Positions 35,915 to 44,061 of a stretch of 64,000 nucleotides of DNA are shown in pieces. How positions within the stretch are numbered: position 1 is the stretch's first letter; every line of letters begins with the position of its first letter. The notes under the pieces were generated by a model, which saw nothing but the letters and a program-made list of their open reading frames with translations, made no database searches and had not been told where the DNA came from. Position numbers and translations under genes: made by a program. Origin of the DNA: Natrinema pellirubrum DSM 15624 (lineage in GTDB: Archaea; Halobacteriota; Halobacteria; Halobacteriales; Natrialbaceae); assembly GCF_000230735.2 (NCBI RefSeq), contig NC_019962.1:3038001-3102000 (forward strand), given 5' to 3'.

Positions 35915-36934
35915 ATGACCAGCGTCAAGGAGTTCCGCATCGAGGAGGACGCGACCGACGACGATCTCGGCCGCGGCTCGTTCGTCTTCACCGACGACTA
36001 CTCGGTGTTTGACTGGGGGAAGATGCCCGATCAGATCCCCCAGAAGGGCGCGAGCCTCTGTACCATGGGCGCGTTCAACTTCGAACTGCTCGAGTCCGAG
36101 GGCATCCCCACCCATTACCGCGGCGTTGTCGAAAACGGCGACGTCGTCGATCTCGCGGACGCCTCCCACCCGCCCTGGGAGATGGCCATCGACCTCACAC
36201 AGGTGCCCGACCTCCCCCACGAGGGACGGGAGTACGACTACGACAGCTACCACGAGGCGGCCGGCGAGAATTACCTGATCCCGCTGGAGATCGTCTTCCG
36301 CAACCGGGTCCCGGTCGGCTCGAGCCTGCGCAGCCGAACCGACCCCGCGGACCACGGGCTCGCGTTCAACGAGTGGCCCGACGAGGCCGTCGACCTCGCG
36401 GACCCGATCGTCGAGTTCTCCACGAAGTACGAGGAAGGCGACCGCTATCTCGAGCGGGCGGAGGCCGACGCCATCGCCGGCAAGGCGGCGATCGACGACC
36501 TCGAGTCGCTGGCCCGTGAGGTCAACCGGATCGTGACCGAGCAGGCCGACGCCGCCGGGTTGACCCACGAGGACGGCAAGATCGAGTGTCTCTACTATCA
36601 GGGCGAGATCCGGGTCGGCGACGTCGTCGGCACCTTCGACGAGAACCGCTTTAGCTACGAGGGGACCCAGCTCTCGAAGGAGGTCCTGCGCCAGTACCAC
36701 AAGCGCACCCAGCCCGACTGGGTCCGGGCCGTCGACGACGCCAAGGCCGAGGCCAAAGCCGAGGACGTCGCCGACTGGAAATCGCTCTGCGAGGAGGAGC
36801 CCGAACCCCTCGAGGAGTCGGTTCTCGAGACCGCGAGCGAACTGTATTGCAGCGGTGCGAACGCCTACACCGACCGCGAGTTCTTCGACGCGCCGCCGCT
36901 CTCGAGCGCGATCGGCGCGGTCCGGCGGCTCTGA
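35915..36934 (+). CDS. purC: SAICAR synthetase, purine biosynthesis
   Basis: A 339-residue enzyme joining aspartate to CAIR. N-terminal [21 protein letters not shown] is the ATP-binding block; [14 protein letters not shown] and [25 protein letters not shown] hold substrate and metal contacts. It is longer than the bacterial form (about 240), as usual for the archaeal group. Other purine genes (purU, purS, purQ) lie 5-8 kb further on. ATG 35915 follows the hairpin; an upstream in-frame ATG at 35906 lies in the hairpin loop and stem. Confidence 0.9.
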   Translation: MTSVKEFRIEEDATDDDLGRGSFVFTDDYSVFDWGKMPDQIPQKGASLCTMGAFNFELLESEGIPTHYRGVVENGDVVDLADASHPPWEMAIDLTQVPDLPHEGREYDYDSYHEAAGENYLIPLEIVFRNRVPVGSSLRSRTDPADHGLAFNEWPDEAVDLADPIVEFSTKYEEGDRYLERAEADAIAGKAAIDDLESLAREVNRIVTEQADAAGLTHEDGKIECLYYQGEIRVGDVVGTFDENRFSYEGTQLSKEVLRQYHKRTQPDWVRAVDDAKAEAKAEDVADWKSLCEEEPEPLEESVLETASELYCSGANAYTDREFFDAPPLSSAIGAVRRL

Positions 36935-37064
36935 CGACGGCGAGTCCGGGCGGGAACGAGCGCCGCGACCGGCTCGATCACGCGTCCATTGCTGTCATTT
37001 CGCACCCGGCACCGGACACAGTAACCCTCATATGGCGGGAGTTGCGACGGTCGAACGAACACGA

Positions 37065-37262
37065 ATGAGTCTCATAGCCAGCACAGCGGGTATCGTCCTG
37101 TTCAGCTTCACGGCCGGTATCGCGATGGTCGCGACCGTCATGCTGAGCGTCTTCATGTTGGCCATCCTGTTTCTGACGTTCGCGCCCCTGCGCTCGAGCG
37201 AGTGGGCGGGCCGGGAGGACGCGACTGCGACAGCCGCGAGTGCCGAACCGAGCGACGACTGA
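37065..37262 (+). CDS. Small membrane protein
   Basis: A 65-residue protein with one long or two short hydrophobic helices (residues about 3-44) and an acidic Ala-rich tail ending in EPSDD. An alternative ATG at 37032 would add 11 soluble residues. No family recognised. CATATGG at about 37029 may be part of its promoter. Confidence 0.6.
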   Translation: MSLIASTAGIVLFSFTAGIAMVATVMLSVFMLAILFLTFAPLRSSEWAGREDATATAASAEPSDD

Positions 37263-37704
37263 ACACCTCGCCCGTCACTCGTTCCTCTCGCATCGTCTCG
37301 AGCGACGACTCGAGCGGATGCTGTTCCTGTGGTTTCGCCCGCCTGCGTTCACCGCCGACACGTGACGGAGTTCCGGACAGTACGGAATCAGTATACTTTT
37401 GTCGGATCGTGCGGATCCTCTCAACGGTTCGTTCTATGAGCCGCCGGCTCTCGGTTCGTCCGGTGTTCGACCCCCTCTCGCCCCCCGCCGCGTGACGGGC
37501 CCGATAGCCGCAGCACTCGGGTTCGTTTCGCTACCGCCGCGGTAGCCGCACTTTCTCTCGATCGAACACGCACATGCCGACATCCACCGAGCCTCCGGTC
37601 ACCGACCGGGGCTCGCACGACCGCGTATCGATATTCGAATCACCGCCGCCTCGCTCGCTCGAGCCGCCTGAAGTCGTGCCGCCGCTCCGCAGGGGTGGTC
37701 CGCG
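37263..37704. other. Intergenic region with possible small leader ORF
   Basis: This 442-bp stretch holds a TATA-like GTATACTTTTG (about 37390) followed by a 19-codon ATG frame at 37437-37496, and then a 44-codon ATG frame (37574-37708) ending in a TGA that overlaps the ATG of the MFS gene (ATGA). The second is Pro-rich and could be a translated leader. Neither has a known family. Confidence 0.4.
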
Positions 37705-37708
37705 ATGA
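37574..37708 (+). CDS. Possible 44-aa leader ORF coupled to the MFS gene
   Basis: The frame begins MPTSTEPPVTDRGSHDR and is rich in Pro and Arg. Its only strong support is position: TGA at 37706-37708 overlaps the MFS start at 37705-37707. It could be chance in high-GC DNA. Confidence 0.25.
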   Translation: MPTSTEPPVTDRGSHDRVSIFESPPPRSLEPPEVVPPLRRGGPR

Positions 37709-39000
37709 TCGCCGCCGGGCGCTTGTTGCGGGAGAACCGGGACTTTCGCCGCTTCGTCGCCGGTCAGTTCGCGACGAACGCCGGGGACAGTCTCTACACG
37801 GTCGCCGTACTCTGGCTCGCCTTCGAACTGACCGGGTCGACCCTCGTCACCGGCGCGCTGAACGCGATACTGCTGCTCCCGTGGCTGCTGCAGGTGTTCG
37901 CCGGCCCGCTCGTCGATCGGCTACCGCTCAGATCCGTCCTCGTCGGTTCACAGGTGGTTCAGGGCGTCGTCGTACTCGTCCTGCCGCTCGCAGCGGTGAC
38001 CGGACGGCTCCGAGTCGGTCTCCTGTTCGTCGTTGCCCCGGTGCTGATGCTTGCGACGCTGGTGATGGGACCGATGGAGACCGCGCTGCTCCCCCGGATC
38101 GTCGACGAGGACCGGCTCTCCGAGGCCAACTCCGCGCTGGCGACGGTAACGCTCGGGCTGGACATGGTGTTCGACGCGATCGGGGGTGGGTTCATCGCCG
38201 TCTTCGGCGCGACGACGCTGTTCCTCGTCGACTCGCTCACGTTCGCCGTCGCAGCGGTACTCTTCGCCGGACTCACGATCGGAACGCCCGCGAATTCGAA
38301 CGAGAGCGGTGAGGCCGACGAGTCCGCACCGTCCGTCGAATCGGTACTCCGGTCGTACGGTTCCGATCTCCGAGCGGGTGTCGAGGTCCTCCGCGGGACT
38401 CTCTTCGTCGAACTGATTCTGCTGACCGCGGTGGCGAACTTCGCGACCGGGATCGCGCTGGCGATTCTGCCGGCGTTCGGCGACGGACTGGGTGGCCCCG
38501 CGATCTACGGCCTACTGCTGGGAGCCCTCGGCATCGGTCGGCTCGTCGGATCGATCCTTGGCCCGTACGTGGCCGGTGTCCCCTACGGGACGGTACTGCT
38601 CTCGCACGGGCTCGGTGCGGGGTGCTGGGTCGCGGCGGTCGTCGCGCCGTCGCCGGCGCTTACGGTCGCGCTGTTCGGCCTCGCGTGGGTGCCGATCGGC
38701 GCATCGGGCGTACTCACGGCGACGCTGAACCAGCGACTGTTTCCGGCCGATCTACTGGGCCGGATCTCGGCGACGAAGGGAACCGCTTCGGGGGCGACGC
38801 TCCCGCTGGGCTCGCTCGTCGGCGGGTTCGTCGCCGAAGCGCTGGGAACGACGACGACCATGGCGCTGGCCGCGGGCGGCTTCGGCTTCACGGCCGTCTA
38901 CGTCCTCCTACGGCCGCGGCTCCGCCGCCTCCCCGCGGCCGAGGCCGCGACGCCGGACGACTTCGATCTCCGGACCGAGACGGAGCGACCCGAACCGTAA
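37705..39000 (+). CDS. MFS transporter
   Basis: A 431-residue membrane protein with about 12 spans and a central acidic loop (about residues 190-215). The N-terminal RLLRENRDFRRFVAGQFATNAGDSLYTVAVLWLAFELTGS and the FAGPLVDRLPLR loop 2-3 motif fit the enterobactin exporter-like (EntS/DHA3) branch of the major facilitator superfamily. The cargo is unknown. Its start overlaps a possible leader ORF. Confidence 0.88.
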   Translation: MIAAGRLLRENRDFRRFVAGQFATNAGDSLYTVAVLWLAFELTGSTLVTGALNAILLLPWLLQVFAGPLVDRLPLRSVLVGSQVVQGVVVLVLPLAAVTGRLRVGLLFVVAPVLMLATLVMGPMETALLPRIVDEDRLSEANSALATVTLGLDMVFDAIGGGFIAVFGATTLFLVDSLTFAVAAVLFAGLTIGTPANSNESGEADESAPSVESVLRSYGSDLRAGVEVLRGTLFVELILLTAVANFATGIALAILPAFGDGLGGPAIYGLLLGALGIGRLVGSILGPYVAGVPYGTVLLSHGLGAGCWVAAVVAPSPALTVALFGLAWVPIGASGVLTATLNQRLFPADLLGRISATKGTASGATLPLGSLVGGFVAEALGTTTTMALAAGGFGFTAVYVLLRPRLRRLPAAEAATPDDFDLRTETERPEP

Positions 39001-39120
39001 CGGGCTCGCTTCGATTCCTACTGCGCGGAGTCGACCCTACAGCCCGTACTGATCCCCACCAGACGGGCGACGGCGCGCTGTCCTCGAAGTCGGCGTCCTC
39101 GAGCGGCTGGCGGCGGTCGG

Positions 39121-39126
39121 TATATG
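39121..39126 (+). promoter_or_regulatory. TATA box of the MoaD/SAMP-like gene
   Basis: TATATG lies 26 nt before the ATG at 39150, standard spacing for a leaderless mRNA, in otherwise GC-rich surroundings. Confidence 0.6.
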
Positions 39127-39149
39127 TGGCCGGTCGCGCAACTGACGGT

Positions 39150-39422
39150 ATGGAGACCGAAGTCACGGTGTATGGCCCGCTCCGGAGCGCGACCGGCGAC
39201 AAGACGGTGGTCCTCGAGTGGGCGGGCGGGATCGTCGCCGACGCGCTCGCGGCGCTCGTCGACGCCTATCCGCGCGCGGCGTCGCATCTCTACGACGGCG
39301 ACGCGGTACGCGCGAGCGTCAGGGTCTCGCTCGCGGGCGATCGGGCCGGGCTCGAGGAGCCGGTGCCCGAGGGCGCGGCGCTGGCGGTAGTGCCGGCCGT
39401 ACAGGGCGGATCTCGTCACTGA
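39150..39422 (+). CDS. MoaD/ThiS-like ubiquitin-fold protein (SAMP candidate)
   Basis: A 90-residue beta-grasp protein: METEVTVYGPLRSATGDKTVVLE, helix VADALAALVDAYP, and the C-terminal VPAVQGG typical of MoaD and SAMPs. In those proteins the two glycines are the very end and are adenylated for sulfur transfer or protein tagging. Here three residues (SRH) follow, so the tail would have to be trimmed or is not used in the usual way. Function in molybdopterin synthesis versus protein modification is open. Confidence 0.78.
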   Translation: METEVTVYGPLRSATGDKTVVLEWAGGIVADALAALVDAYPRAASHLYDGDAVRASVRVSLAGDRAGLEEPVPEGAALAVVPAVQGGSRH

Positions 39423-39638
39423 GTGATCGACGGAGTCGAAAGAAACGGGAAGACGAACGAGTCCGCTGCTATCGTGGCAACAGTGAGTGTCCACGCCCTC
39501 CCCAACCGATTCGCTCGGTCACTCCGTTCGCTCGCTCATCCCTCGCGCGAGATCGTGCCACGGCTCACCAGTAGTTCGCCGTGTCCCAGCGCGCGCCACC
39601 GCAGGGGGAAGGCGGAGGGGGCTACGGCACGGGGCCGG

Positions 39639-40946
39639 CTACAGTCCGTACTGTTCGCGCACGAGGTGGTCCATCCCGCGATCCTCGAGTACCTCCATCG
39701 GGGCCAGCATGTCCAGTTGGACGACGCCGGGGAGTCGGCCGATCTGGACGCCGCCGGTAAACGTACACCGCGAGCGGACCTCGCCCTCGCTCATCTCGAG
39801 CAGTTTGCCGGCGCGGTCGAAGGCGTTCTGCGTGGCGTCGTTGACCGTCGCGCCGGAGCCGACGACCTGAATCGGGCCCATGTCCGTCTCGACGTCGACG
39901 TCGTGTTCCGCGCCGAGGTCGTGGCCCGCCTCGCGCTCCTCGTCGCTGTAGGGCTTGCTGATAAAGGGCAGGTCCTCCTCCGGCGGGAGCAAGACGGGGC
40001 CGTCGATCTCGAGGTCGTCGATAACCTCGACGTCCATCCGGACGGTGCCGCTGACGTCGGTCGTGTGCAGCGAGAGTTCGCCGTCGCCCTGGTTGGCGTG
40101 GAGGTCGCCGACGTAGACCCCGCCGCCGTCGACCTTGACTGGACAGATCAGTGTCGCGCCCTCGCGGACCTGCGGGATGTCCATGTGGCCGTCGGTGCGG
40201 GCCTCGAGGTCGGCCTCGCTGTCGACGCCGTAGTCGTGGTCGGCTCCGATGAGGAACTGGCCGAAGTCGCCGGCGTTGTGCGAGTCGGGCATCGTGACCG
40301 GCGGGGTCGTCCCGACGTTGCCGATGAACGGGCGCAGCCGGCCCAGCGTCCCGGGCATCTCGCCGGGTTCGTACAGCAGGATCGGGTGCTGTTTGGAGTT
40401 GGCAGGGATATCCATTACTTCCGCGGCGTCCGCGGCGAGTTCGTGGGCCGCGTCCTCGTCGAGGGTGATTCCGACGGTCCCGTCGTCGTCGAAAGCGACG
40501 GTGTAGCCGTACTCGAAGCCGAACGAAGAGGCGTTCGCGCCGCACTCGGCGCACTTGATCGCGTCCTCGCCGGTCCCTTCGACGATCGAGTCGGGCCACT
40601 CCGTGCCACACTCCGGACAGCGGTGGTCGACGAACGGGTCGTCGCCGAAGGCGTCCTCGCGCTCGGCCATCGAGCCCGTACTCGTCGCCATGCTCGTGAC
40701 CTCGATATCACGGATGTGCAAGGCGATCGCGTCACCGACCTCGGCCCCCGCGACGCGGATCGGCCGGGTCACCTCGTGGCCGCCGTGGAACTCCGGCGTT
40801 ATCATCGGGCCCCAACAGCCCGGCGGGGTGTAGGTCTCGATCGTCCCGCCGTCCGCGACGGTCCCCGCCCACTCCTGATCGGGGCCGACGAGCCCGAGCG
40901 TGTACTGGTCGACGTGTAGCTCCCGGTGGATATCTTGCTGTGCCAT
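39639..40946 (-). CDS. Acetamidase/formamidase family amidase with inserted zinc ribbon
   Basis: A 435-residue hydrolase. The family blocks are PGCWGPMITPEFHGGHE, GNVGTTPP, GGGVYVGDLHANQGDGE and FTGGVQIGRLPGVVQ. It releases ammonia from acetamide or formamide. Unusually, a CPECG to CAECG pair (about residues 103-129, nt 40557-40640) forms a rubredoxin-like or zinc-ribbon knuckle inside the catalytic domain. The ATG at 40946 is chosen; the frame start at 41231 would add a 95-residue Arg-rich stretch. Confidence 0.85.
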   Translation of the reverse strand: MAQQDIHRELHVDQYTLGLVGPDQEWAGTVADGGTIETYTPPGCWGPMITPEFHGGHEVTRPIRVAGAEVGDAIALHIRDIEVTSMATSTGSMAEREDAFGDDPFVDHRCPECGTEWPDSIVEGTGEDAIKCAECGANASSFGFEYGYTVAFDDDGTVGITLDEDAAHELAADAAEVMDIPANSKQHPILLYEPGEMPGTLGRLRPFIGNVGTTPPVTMPDSHNAGDFGQFLIGADHDYGVDSEADLEARTDGHMDIPQVREGATLICPVKVDGGGVYVGDLHANQGDGELSLHTTDVSGTVRMDVEVIDDLEIDGPVLLPPEEDLPFISKPYSDEEREAGHDLGAEHDVDVETDMGPIQVVGSGATVNDATQNAFDRAGKLLEMSEGEVRSRCTFTGGVQIGRLPGVVQLDMLAPMEVLEDRGMDHLVREQYGL

Positions 40947-41270
40947 ACCAATCCATAGTTGGTCACTGACGTCGATAAGGGTGCCGCTCACGGAACCGAC
41001 GGTGAGCGCTCGCCCGCCCTCGGATGAACGGACGACGGGGCGAAAATATGTCGAGCGACGCCGATTCGACTCCCCGATCCGGTTTCGGCGGCGACCGGCG
41101 CTGGTTGCGGCTGCGTTCCCGACATCCACGACGATCACGCGCCGCTGTTCGAACGGGTCGCGATCGACCGGGAGAACGCCTGCCGGGGTCGGTCGAACCC
41201 GTTCGGCTGGCCGTGGCCGAATCCGCCGCAATAGGTTCGTTCAAGTGGCTCTCGTGTCTTCTGTCAAGCG
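40947..41270. other. Intergenic region between divergent genes
   Basis: 324 bp. It holds the short coding relic at 41048-41234 and otherwise only the presumed promoters of the amidase gene and of the zinc-finger gene at 41271. Confidence 0.5.
41048..41234 (+). pseudogene. Short frameshifted coding relic
   Basis: An ATG frame at 41048 gives MSSDADSTPRSGFGGDRRW. After a single-base slip near 41105 another frame reads CGCVPDIHDDHAPLFERVAI and on to NPFGWPWPNPPQ before TAG at 41232. Each part looks coding; neither is a full gene alone. I do not recognise the product. It may be a frameshifted small gene or a sequence error. Confidence 0.35.
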
Positions 41271-41441
41271 ATGACTGACTCGACGGATGCGGATTCGCCC
41301 GAGTGTCGACAGTGTGGGAGCCCAGTGGGACCGTCTTCCGAACAGCGCGTGATCACGACCGTCGAGGACGGTACCGCCGTCCACCGACATTTCTGCAGCG
41401 ACGACTGCCGCGATCAGTGGGAGTCGTCGGACTCGGCCTGA
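41271..41441 (+). CDS. Small zinc-finger protein (DUF7576-like), 56 aa
   Basis: The frame begins MTDSTDADSPECRQCGSPVG and carries CRQCG and, 28 residues later, FCSDDCRDQWE. The C-x2-C with C-x3-C spacing is typical of small haloarchaeal treble-clef or TRASH-like zinc fingers. It ends SSDSA. High third-position GC and acidic composition support it. Confidence 0.65.
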   Translation: MTDSTDADSPECRQCGSPVGPSSEQRVITTVEDGTAVHRHFCSDDCRDQWESSDSA

Positions 41442-41516
41442 GTATCGGGCTCGAGACGGGTCGCTACGGTCCTCAAACGAAAACGAAAGATAGCGGGAGA
41501 GACGAAGCCGCCGCGG

Positions 41517-42467
41517 CTACTGATCCTTGGCGACCGCGCTGCCGATCCCGTCGACCGGCCGATCGGGCGTGAACTCGTCGATTTCGTCGGGGAGCCCGAG
41601 CTGGTATTTGGTACCGTTTTCCCGGACCGAGGTCCGACCGCGGTGGACCGAAACGTCGCCGTTTAAGTGGAGCTGGACGGCCTCGAGCAAGGCGTCTGCC
41701 TCCAGCGGTTGGCCGCGGTGTTTCATGTCGTCTATATCGGCGTCGTCGGGGACGTCGAACGCGCGCTGGGTAATGATCGGCCCCTGATCGAGGTCGGTCG
41801 TGACGTAGTGGGCGGTGACGCCCGCGACGCGGACGCCTTCGTCCAGTGCCTGCCGGTAGGCCTCCGCGCCGGGGAAGGCCGGCAGCAGGGAGGGGTGGAC
41901 GTTGATGATGCGGTCCTCGTAGCGAAAGACCACGTTCGGCGAGAGGATTCGCATGTACCGCGCGAGGACGATCAGGTCGACGTCGTACTCCGCGAGGAGT
42001 TCGAGCAGTTCGTCCTCGTTTTGCTGGCCGCCGTCGTCGCCGATGTCGTGGAACGGGACGTCGTAGTGTTCGGCCAGCGGCTGTAAGTCGTCGTGATTGC
42101 CGATGACGACCCCGATGTCGGCACCGAGTTCGTCGTTGGCCCAGGCCTCGAACAGCGCCTCGAGGCAGTGGCTCTCCTTGGTGACGAGGACGGCGATCTG
42201 CTGGCTCTCGCGATCGGACGGGAACCGGACCTGGACGTCGAGTCCGAGGTCGTCCCCGAGGTCGTGGAGGTCCTCGCGGAGCGTCGACTCGGTACAGACC
42301 ATCTCCGAGGTGTCGACGGCGAGATACATCCGGAAGACGCCGTCACGAACCGCCTGATCGAGGTCCTCGATGTTGATTCCGCGCTCGAACAGGAGGCTGG
42401 TTACGTTCGCGATCAGTCCCGTGTCGTCCTCTCCGATCACCGTGATCTCGGTTACGTCGGTCGTCAA
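41517..42467 (-). CDS. purU: Formyltetrahydrofolate deformylase
   Basis: A 316-residue enzyme hydrolysing 10-formyl-THF to formate and THF. The N-terminal ACT domain (residues about 3-80: TEITVIGEDDTGLIANVTSLL) is followed by the formyltransferase fold with VIGNHDDL, the catalytic NVHPSLLPAFPG and GVTAHYVTTDLDQGPII. The formate could feed the archaeal formate-dependent purine steps. The start is TTG at 42467, 7 nt after a GGAGGT; no ATG fits the domain boundary. Confidence 0.88.
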   Translation of the reverse strand: MTTDVTEITVIGEDDTGLIANVTSLLFERGINIEDLDQAVRDGVFRMYLAVDTSEMVCTESTLREDLHDLGDDLGLDVQVRFPSDRESQQIAVLVTKESHCLEALFEAWANDELGADIGVVIGNHDDLQPLAEHYDVPFHDIGDDGGQQNEDELLELLAEYDVDLIVLARYMRILSPNVVFRYEDRIINVHPSLLPAFPGAEAYRQALDEGVRVAGVTAHYVTTDLDQGPIITQRAFDVPDDADIDDMKHRGQPLEADALLEAVQLHLNGDVSVHRGRTSVRENGTKYQLGLPDEIDEFTPDRPVDGIGSAVAKDQ

Positions 42468-42883
42468 CGCTGCCACCTCCGCTCGAGCGATTCGCGATTC
42501 ATCACGACGGATCCCAGTCCACGAGCGGCTAAAAGTCCTGCTTTCCGCCAGAGTGCGTGAGAATCGCCCGCATTCCGTTTCGGAGCGGTCCGTCGGGGCG
42601 AACCATGCCGGTCCGATGGCAGTGGCGTTCCTGCCGTGCCAGCAGCGAGACGGCTCCCTCGAGCGGATTCGCCGGACACGAGACGCTGTTTGCCCCACGG
42701 GCGACGGATCGGACCGCCGGACAGGTGTCGTTCCAGTCGGACGCCAATGGGTGACCGTCCACGCCACCGGCGACTGGGGCGGCGGGACACGGGGCGATCC
42801 CCCGACTCGTATCGATATCCACGAACATGTATTACGGAGCCAAGGCGAAAGCGTTTTTGAGCACGGTTGCGGGGTATCAGGTG
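42468..42883. other. Intergenic region between purU and purS
   Basis: 416 bp between divergent purine genes. A minus-strand frame of 99 codons (42529-42828, Cys-rich) is open but has no recognised motif, is not acidic enough and has no clear promoter, so it is not called. A CGTTTTTGAG box at about 42851-42860 is about 28 nt before purS and is its likely promoter. Confidence 0.5.
42475..42480 (-). promoter_or_regulatory. Shine-Dalgarno site of purU
   Basis: GGAGGT on the minus strand, 7 nt before the TTG at 42467. It decides the start: the nearest GTG overlaps the site itself. It shows that this gene, unlike most here, has a leader and uses ribosome-binding initiation. Confidence 0.65.
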
Positions 42884-43135
42884 ATGACCGCCTACACCGC
42901 GACGGTGACGGTTCGACTCAAACGTGGCGTCTTAGATCCGGAGGCCGAGACGACCGCACAGGCCTTGGAGCGGCTGGGCTTCGAACTCGAGGAGTTGCGC
43001 TCGGCCGACCGCTTCGAGGTCGACCTCGAGGCCGAAAGCGCCGAGGCCGCGCGCGAGCGCGCAGACGAGATGGCCGAACGGCTGCTGGCGAACCCGACCA
43101 TCCACGACTACGACGTGGAGGTCGCCGAACGGTAG
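42884..43135 (+). CDS. purS: FGAM synthase subunit PurS
   Basis: An 83-residue protein: TATVTVRLKRGVLDPEAETTAQALERLGF is the PurS signature, and the C-terminus LANPTIHDYDVEV fits. It forms the PurSQL complex making formylglycinamidine ribonucleotide. purQ follows after a 118-bp spacer with two mini-ORFs. The ATG at 42884 follows a TATA-like box by about 28 nt. Confidence 0.93.
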   Translation: MTAYTATVTVRLKRGVLDPEAETTAQALERLGFELEELRSADRFEVDLEAESAEAARERADEMAERLLANPTIHDYDVEVAER

Positions 43136-43253
43136 ATGACGGTTTCTCTCACACCGATCGAAACCGTCGATCGCAACACCGCGGGGTGGCGACTGTGACG
43201 GTTTCGATCACGACGACCGAGTCCGTCGGCCGAAACACCGGGGGGTGTCGCCT
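43136..43253 (+). repeat. Tandem 59-bp repeat: two mini-ORFs before purQ
   Basis: Two copies, 43136-43194 and 43195-43253, each begin with a start codon (ATG, then GTG) followed by ACGGTTTC and encode 20 residues (TVS at the start, RNT and RL at the end). Each stop (TGA) overlaps the next start as GTGA, and the third start is that of purQ (GTGACGGTCTC). The unit thus looks like a duplicated purQ start region. Confidence 0.8.
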
Positions 43254-43931
43254 GTGACGGTCTCGATCGTCCGCTTCGGCGGCTCGAACTGCGACCGCGA
43301 CGCCGAGCGCGCCCTCGAGTACCTCGGCATCGACGCCGAGATCGTCTGGCACGAGGACGGACTTCCCGCGGACACGACGGGGATCGTCCTCCCCGGCGGG
43401 TTCTCCTACGGCGACTACCTGCGAGCCGGCGCGATGGCGGCTCGGTCGCCGATCATGGCCGAGGTCCGCGAGGCCGCCGCGGACGGCGTCCCCGTCCTCG
43501 GGGTCTGTAACGGCGCGCAGGTCGGCTGCGAAGCCGGACTTACGGAGGGTGCCTTTACCACCAACGAGAGCGCGCGCTTCCAGTGTGAACACGTCCATCT
43601 GCGCGTCGAGCGAGCGGACACCCCCTGGACCGCCGCCTACGAGGAAGGCGAGGTCATCGAGGTGCCGATCGCCCACGGTGAGGGCCGCTACGAGATCGCC
43701 GACGACCGACTGGCCGACCTCGAGGACGAAGGTCGGGTCCTCTTCCGATACTGCGACGCGGACGGCGAGACGAGCCCCGAGGCCAACCCCAACGGCTCGA
43801 AACACGCCGTCGCGGGCGTCCTCGGCGAACGCGACACCGTCGCGGTGTTGATGCCCCACCCCGAGCGTGCGACCCTCCCCGACATCGGCCCGACCGACGG
43901 ACAGGGTGTGTTGTGCGGGTTCGAACAGTAA
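43254..43931 (+). CDS. purQ: FGAM synthase glutaminase subunit PurQ
   Basis: A 225-residue class I glutamine amidotransferase. The nucleophile is in VLGVCNGAQVG and the His-Glu dyad in MPHPERA; VRFGGSNCDRDAERAL is the N-terminal signature. It gives ammonia to PurL (not in the window). The start GTG at 43254 overlaps the stop of the second mini-ORF; GTG 43245 is also in frame. Confidence 0.92.
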   Translation: MTVSIVRFGGSNCDRDAERALEYLGIDAEIVWHEDGLPADTTGIVLPGGFSYGDYLRAGAMAARSPIMAEVREAAADGVPVLGVCNGAQVGCEAGLTEGAFTTNESARFQCEHVHLRVERADTPWTAAYEEGEVIEVPIAHGEGRYEIADDRLADLEDEGRVLFRYCDADGETSPEANPNGSKHAVAGVLGERDTVAVLMPHPERATLPDIGPTDGQGVLCGFEQ

Positions 43932-44061
43932 TTCACAGCGTCACTGCCGCTCGGTCTATTTTACCCTCCTTCCGAAACGATAAGAACTGCGACGCAGTTC
44001 GTGAACTGAGTGAAACAGTAATAGGGGGCCGGTTCGTTGAACACGACCGGACTATCGAGGC

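Noticed and set aside
42529..42828. A 99-codon Cys-rich minus-strand frame between purU and purS
   Set aside because: No recognised domain, poor composition and no suitable promoter; the AT-rich box nearby fits purS better.
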